Assembly (NCBI GenBank): GCA_026545225.1
Contig: CM048845.1
Location: forward strand, 62,042,533-62,106,532
Origin: Cornus controversa
Taxonomy: Eukaryota > Streptophyta > Magnoliopsida > Cornales > Cornaceae
Direction: 5' to 3'
Length of the DNA stretch: 64,000 bases
This document shows, one piece after another, positions 58,810 to 64,000 of this stretch (the stretch's first letter is position 1; every line of letters starts with the position of its first letter). The position numbers and the translations under genes are program-made. The notes beneath the pieces are model-generated. The model did not search any database. It saw only the letters and a list, made by a program, of their open reading frames with translations, and was not told the origin of the DNA.

Positions 58810-60859
58810 ACATTAAACAAGTTGTCCTAACATATGTATAAATTATAAAAGGCTGTTATGACACCTATGCAAGCAAAATAATATTTCAATACAAGTGCCA
58901 AATCAAGCTAACATGCGTACCAAGCACACTAATATGCAGGAGAGAAAGCCCTCATTTACAATATAGAAAACAAACGGAAGTTCAAAACAATTGCATGAAA
59001 GTACAGCACTTGGACAAAAAAAATTAAGTAAAAGAAAAAGGAAACAATGTAACCCAAAGGAGTAAGTCTATCATGAGGGCACTCTCATTTGACCTTGCAC
59101 CCTTATAGCTGGATTTAACAATGAGGGTACGATCTCACATGAGACCATCCTCATGATAGCTATTCCAAACTAAAATGATGACAACAACAATAACAATAAC
59201 AAACAGATACGGACAGATTCCTACTTATAACCTGTGTTACCCAGACTCGGGTCACGGGGGTGCATATCTAAGTGTCAGATCTTTCAAATTGTCAAAATTA
59301 GGGAGACCCCCGGATGTGACACTGAAGCCTGATCACACTCACGTAGGGATAGGAAGTAAGACAGCCCGACCAAAGGAGAGGAAGTGACTTTCAAGGAAAT
59401 TAATATGAGAATGGCGCACGAATAATTATGCCTGGCCGCATGTTGGACTCTTCAAGACTCTTTCCTCTATCAGGGATCTCGGTTGACTGCGCTTTACTAT
59501 CACTGGGGTCGAGACTGAAATTACCTTCAAGGCTTAGCTGTATATGAGAAAGAATTGATTGCCCCTTTCTAATGATGGTTGGCAACTGATATTTTCTTTG
59601 GATCCCCCCTGCAGCTATCGATGTCGGGGCTGTTGAGTTGCTTTTCCATTAATCAAATTCTTTAACCAGTTGTTCGCCGATGCCCAACATGTCACAATCC
59701 CTTTTATTGTCAAGTGGAGCTGAATGAAAGACTTTCCTTGGATAATGTGTCGAAGAATCCTTGAAATAATTGTTATAGTGTGTTTAAAATGATGAACTAA
59801 GAGTAAAGGTATAATTGAAAAAGAACATAAGATATTGGGCAATTATAAGTATTATTCCAATTATAAGTATTATTTTTCGGTAACTTTGGAAAAATATAAA
59901 AATTTGGGGTAAAACTACAATTAAAACTTGAAAATAACTTATTAAAAACATTAGGGTTGCAGGTTCTTTTGCGATTTGTTTTACTTCTCTCTCTTCTTTT
60001 ACAATTTGCATCGCTAGTTAGAGAGATAAAACCCAGGCCCTAGCCGATTGATCAGTGACCGGAAAAGCATTCCAATGACCATTTGCAACTCTGATGAGGA
60101 TGATTTTCAAGTGAAAGACCTTCAACAAAGCATTCCAACTATGTTTTTGGCACCAACAAAGATAAATAGCGAGAACGTGTTAGTGTTTCTTTTCTTTTTT
60201 TTCCCTCCTCTTCCACTTCTTCTTCTCTGGTCATGTCATGCAAGTATCTTGCACCTGTGTCGGCATCATGTTGTGTCGACACCGGTACTCTAGGGCGAAG
60301 TGCCAAGTTCAGGTAGACAAAATTACTAGAAATTTCAAACAAGGGGAAAAATGAAAATATCATGCCAAGAAATTATGACCTTGGAGAAGCAAATCCATCA
60401 TATAAACAAGAAGCAGTTGCAAAGAAGCAAATAGATGTGACCATCAGCTACCACAAAACCTCAAATGAGGAAGAACCATGAATCAAGGGAAATGGAAACT
60501 GGAAGTCATAAAGCATAGCCAGTTTGCAAGGGTAAAAGTAATTTTGAGCCACTTAGAGGATAATCCTTACAGGATGTCTGACCATGGTAATCCACCATCT
60601 ATATGGAAAATTGCCACCTATACCACTTGGCCGGAACCACATGGGCTTTGAGGGTCAACATATATATATATATAATTGTGGGATTTTTAAGAAAAAAAAT
60701 GGCAATTGTAAGGTGAATTTTTATAATTAAAAGTCATGAATAAATTTCATAATATACAAAATAATGTCTTTTTTGCCAGAAACGGTCTCATCAACCCATT
60801 TAAATCCTTTCTCTTTTTAATAAATAAGATTATTTTACTACCACACACACACGCACACA

Positions 60860-60891
<32 letters not shown>

Positions 60892-62446
60892 TAATACCTA
60901 CAGATGCATATAGGTACTACCACATGTTGGTTTTAATAATTACTTCATCTAATTACAATTTGAAAAAAAAAATCATTGAATTTGTTGGTTTTTAAAATAA
61001 TAGAGTTTATGACAACATATTAATAAAATAGTGATTTTGTTTGCTGAAAGACCGGAGTGTAGAAAAGCCGTTGGGTGACCTCTGCTTCCACTCCATCACC
61101 TTCCCTTGCTGGAGAAGGCCTACAAGGAGATGAAAGCTTGCATAGCTCTATCAATGAGGAAAGAGAAATCTGGTTTTGATCCGTATGGAAATTACTATTA
61201 TCATTCACATAGTGTGTATCAAACATTTAGCAGATGACACTAGTTGTGCTAGTCTTATAGAAAACAGCTAGTCGTCATCTTTGTTGCTTGATCTAGGCCC
61301 TCTACCCAATACCCACTTAAAGCAATAAAAGAACTTTAGTGAAGGTGTACAGGTAATGCATGCGTTATCGTTTAAGTAATAATGCATCAAAATTGTCCTT
61401 TTTATGTTACTACTGCATAACCAAGCTTAATGCTGAACACAGATGTTTCTGAAGGAATATTCTAAGCACTTCCTCCGATAAAATAGCATAGACACAATGA
61501 TAACAATTGATTAGCAATTTATCTCCTGAAAACTTGTGATTAGCGAATTAAGTATCAAAAGTACATATTTTAATAAACCAAATAAATCATCATCAATAAG
61601 AAAAGTCCAAAGAAAAAATTGACTGACAATGAAAGTCAATACGCATAACTGAAACTTTTAAAGAGATTTCAAAATTCAAGTCACCATGGAAGGAAATCAA
61701 CGCAAATGCAAAGCATTTAACCGACAAGGCTATTTTGGTCCCAATCCAGATAGGCATTTCAACGTACAAAATCCTAAAAACAAACTCATACAGTTAGACT
61801 AATGGCACCTAGCTGATCAAATATTTAGCACCATTAAGCTCCCATCAAATACGTTAGTGCACATCCGATATAACAAATCAATAAACCACACTCGAAATTA
61901 AACTAAAACCACATTCATAAATCTCAATGCAATAAGTTTTTTACAATGCAACAAAAGGACCGTCCATGTCAACAGCCAAATGACATCCATATTCAGAGTT
62001 CATTGAACCACCTTTTTTAAACACACAACCAGAATTCACAGATTTAAAACCCAGATAAATAAAAATAAATAAATAAGGAAAAAAAAGAAGAAAAAAAACA
62101 GCTTTTCCTTCATGTAAATGACATGCAGGCACCGAAACATTCTAAATAAATAAGTACATACATACATATATATATTCAAGTGAAAATGAGGAAAAAGAAA
62201 CTAACCAGGGTCACATTGCTGATAAAATTCTTCGACATCTGCAACAAATAGACCAAGATGAACCCATAAAAACACTCGAAAGTCGAAAAACACACTTTAT
62301 ATAAAAACCTAAAATTCAAAAATAATAATAATTAAAAAAGAAACACAACCTGTGGTAAGAGCTCTAATCATGCCTGCTCTTCGGCCTTTGAAATCCCTAA
62401 AGACCTCTTCGACTGTGCGAGGATTATACTGTCCTGCTCCGTCCAT
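54652..62446 (-). CDS. AL: ALFIN-LIKE PHD-finger protein, 254 aa, five exons
   Basis: Exons on the minus strand are 62446-62350, 62238-62206, 57860-57632, 55447-55312 and 54921-54652, all with GT-AG borders and consistent phase. The protein starts [20 protein letters not shown]. The N-terminal Alfin domain (about 8-135) includes [20 protein letters not shown] and DKADRKRLFNM. An acidic linker ([16 protein letters not shown]) leads to a complete C4HC3 PHD finger (about 200-252, from [20 protein letters not shown] to CPSC). The end SNKRARP is family-typical. AL proteins read H3K4me2/3 in the nucleus and act in stress and germination responses, which is inferred here from family. Introns are 111, 4345, 2184 and 390 bp. 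Nothing is missing. Confidence 0.96.
55448..57631 (-). other. Intron 3 of the ALFIN-LIKE gene, 2.2 kb
   Basis: No coding sequence. At 56110-56175 a segment AACTCGTTAAGTCACTAGGC ... GGGATCTAAATCCCAC has a faint tRNA-SINE look, but no tail or target duplication is visible. Confidence 0.7.
57861..62205 (-). other. Intron 2 of the ALFIN-LIKE gene, 4.3 kb
   Basis: Contains a TG microsatellite (58781-58807), a mixed CA/TA/CA microsatellite (60842-60891), and a GC-richer block at 59215-59660 (ACCCAGACTCGGGTCACGGG, GATGTCGGGGCTGTTGAG) that looks like transposon remains. Its open frames are short and resemble nothing known. Splice borders on both sides are good. Confidence 0.75.
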
Positions 62447-64000
62447 CCTGTTGCTTCAGATACAAGTCAATATATAAGAGATTGAGAAGTTCTATAAATA
62501 AATAAATAAAAAGCTATAAATTGCGAAGATAGAAGAGGAAGGGAAATTATAGGGTTTTAGAGGTATTTGTTGGGAATTGAAGGTTGAGAGGACTCAAAGA
62601 GAACAGAAGAGAGACAGTAGAGAGAGAGAGATGGGGCGAATATGGATTGATTCATAATTGACCGGTTAACTATAAATATTTGAGAGAGAAGATGAGTCCG
62701 AAAACCAGATTGAGAAATGGACCCTAATTAGCTAGGGTGAGCCATGGGTGTGTGTATCTGTGTTGGATTAGTCAACGCCCAACGAGACTTGTTTCACCTT
62801 TAAGTATACCAATGTCAATATATAACCCGAGCCCTACAATGTCTAAATTTTTCCGAATTTATCCGACAGAGACTTGAGATTTGCAAAAAGTCATGTATTT
62901 TACTGGAAAATTAGAGTTTTGAACTATTGAAGAAAGGTTAAAATTGTAATATTAGTCTAACGAATCCGGCTTCGCTCCCAACTAATTCTTATAAATTAGA
63001 CTCTCCATCTCCGGCCTAATAAGTTAGGGAATTGTTGTGAAGACTACTTTCAAAGAATTATTTGTACTCAAAAACAAATCGAACTTTCTCAAGACACCGG
63101 AGCAAGTAATTTTACCATTTGAACCAACTTTGAAGTTCTCAAGTGGTAATTATTTCTTGTAAATAAAAGATAAAAAAAGATGATTTCCATCTCCAAGCAT
63201 CTCAAGACCAGATATATATTATGAAATAAAGTTCTTTTATTTTAATATTTGCAAAGACTACCCATGTGAATACTTGAACATTGTCCACATTTTATATTTC
63301 AATCCTCGTACACATTTCATAATATTTTTCTTATTGTATTATATCCAAGCCTAAAAATAGCATATTATAATTGTTTTACGAGAGTTGCTAGGAACAAAAA
63401 GTCTATTGCTTCATTTGATAGGTTGAAAAAGGGGTGGAGGGAAGATAGGAAAAAATAAATAAATAAGTTTCTTTTATTTGGTAAAGAAGAGATAAGGAAG
63501 AAAAGAAAAAGTTTCACAAATTACAACTATTTCTCGACCATTATTTAGGATATACCCAAATGAATATGCGGATTTTTTTTTTTAATTGCAATAACTTTTT
63601 TTCATGAAGAAATATGATTTTAACTTTTAAAAAAAAAATACAACAAAAAAAGACAATAGGCAATCAATGTTAGCATACATGAACCAACTAAGCATAATTA
63701 ATGTTCAAAAAGAGTGTCATAGATAATGAAGATAATGATGTGTATAATGGTAAAAACCAATTAAAATTTTCTTCTCTTCTATCTTAACAAACAAAGTAAG
63801 GTTCTAAGAATGTATTTTCCTACTTCCTACCAAATGCTTATAAAACTAATGCTCATCTGTTGGATAAAGATTAATTCCACATATTAATCTCACATAGAGT
63901 CACGTAAATTTGATCATAAATCATTGGATAAATTACACTGACCTCCCCTGAGGTTTCTTCAATATACACTTTCATCCCTTTTGTTTGCAAAATTACACTA
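62447..64000. promoter_or_regulatory. Upstream region of the ALFIN-LIKE gene
   Basis: The leader is probably within 62447-62640 (GAGAGAG-rich on the plus strand). A TATA-like AATATTTATAG on the minus strand lies near 62672. Further out is AT-rich DNA with a GGAAGATAGGAAAAAATAAA-type block (63390-63830). At 63928-64000 there is the beginning of a repeat related to the MITE in the ankyrin intron. No gene. Confidence 0.5.

Noticed and set aside
59175-60363. Short open frames within intron 2 of the ALFIN-LIKE gene
   Set aside because: Low-complexity or transposon-derived sequence without domains, lying inside a well-defined intron.

Overview
The window is nuclear DNA of a flowering plant, most likely a eudicot. 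Host genes have plant-type GT-AG introns, the intergenic DNA is AT-rich, and the mobile elements are plant lineages: Athila-like, Tekay/Del-like, Tork-like and SIRE-like LTR elements, a TRIM, CACTA, PIF/Harbinger and small inverted-repeat elements. I see no prokaryotic, organellar or CRISPR feature.

Only three host genes are convincing. (1) An ankyrin-repeat/PGG membrane protein of the BDA1/ACD6-like class lies at 13210-15739 (+), two exons, 459 aa. (2) An intron-less coding region for a mitochondrial carrier (SLC25A44-like) lies at 51412-52458 (+), 348 aa, with a probable intron in its 5' leader and an unusually dense cluster of CACGTG boxes upstream. (3) An ALFIN-LIKE PHD-finger histone reader lies at 54652-62446 (-), five exons, 254 aa, with introns of 4.3 and 2.2 kb. 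The last two point toward each other with about 2.2 kb between their stop codons. They have separate roles (immune-type signalling, mitochondrial transport, chromatin reading) and nothing suggests they act together.

Layout. 1-4249: 5' part of a minus-strand Athila-like element, sitting against a PIF/Harbinger relic at 4250 to about 7938. 8-13 kb: non-coding DNA with a 215-260 bp tandem array inside a larger duplication, upstream of the ankyrin gene. 16530-19557: a short gag-only Ty3/gypsy element with a perfect CCTAT target duplication. 20.3-25.7 kb: a 250-bp-armed foldback element and an eroded second copy of the ankyrin gene's 3' end, split by small DNA transposons. 25.7-49.3 kb: a nest of elements. 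Within it are a gypsy-type fossil ORF, a minisatellite split by a solo LTR that itself holds a TRIM, a minus-strand gag-protease fossil, a SIRE-like LTR, and a Tork-like copia fossil. The copia fossil was entered by a second solo LTR (TSD TATAC) and by a 7.9-kb CACTA transposon (TSD GCA). 49.3-64 kb: gene-bearing DNA with few transposons.

I found no clearly new multi-gene system. The most worthwhile signals are the G-box cluster, the duplicated arrays upstream of the ankyrin gene with the gene's own relic duplicate downstream, the stop-codon pattern in the CACTA gene, and the recurrence of TCGA-centred near-palindrome arrays in three unrelated LTRs.
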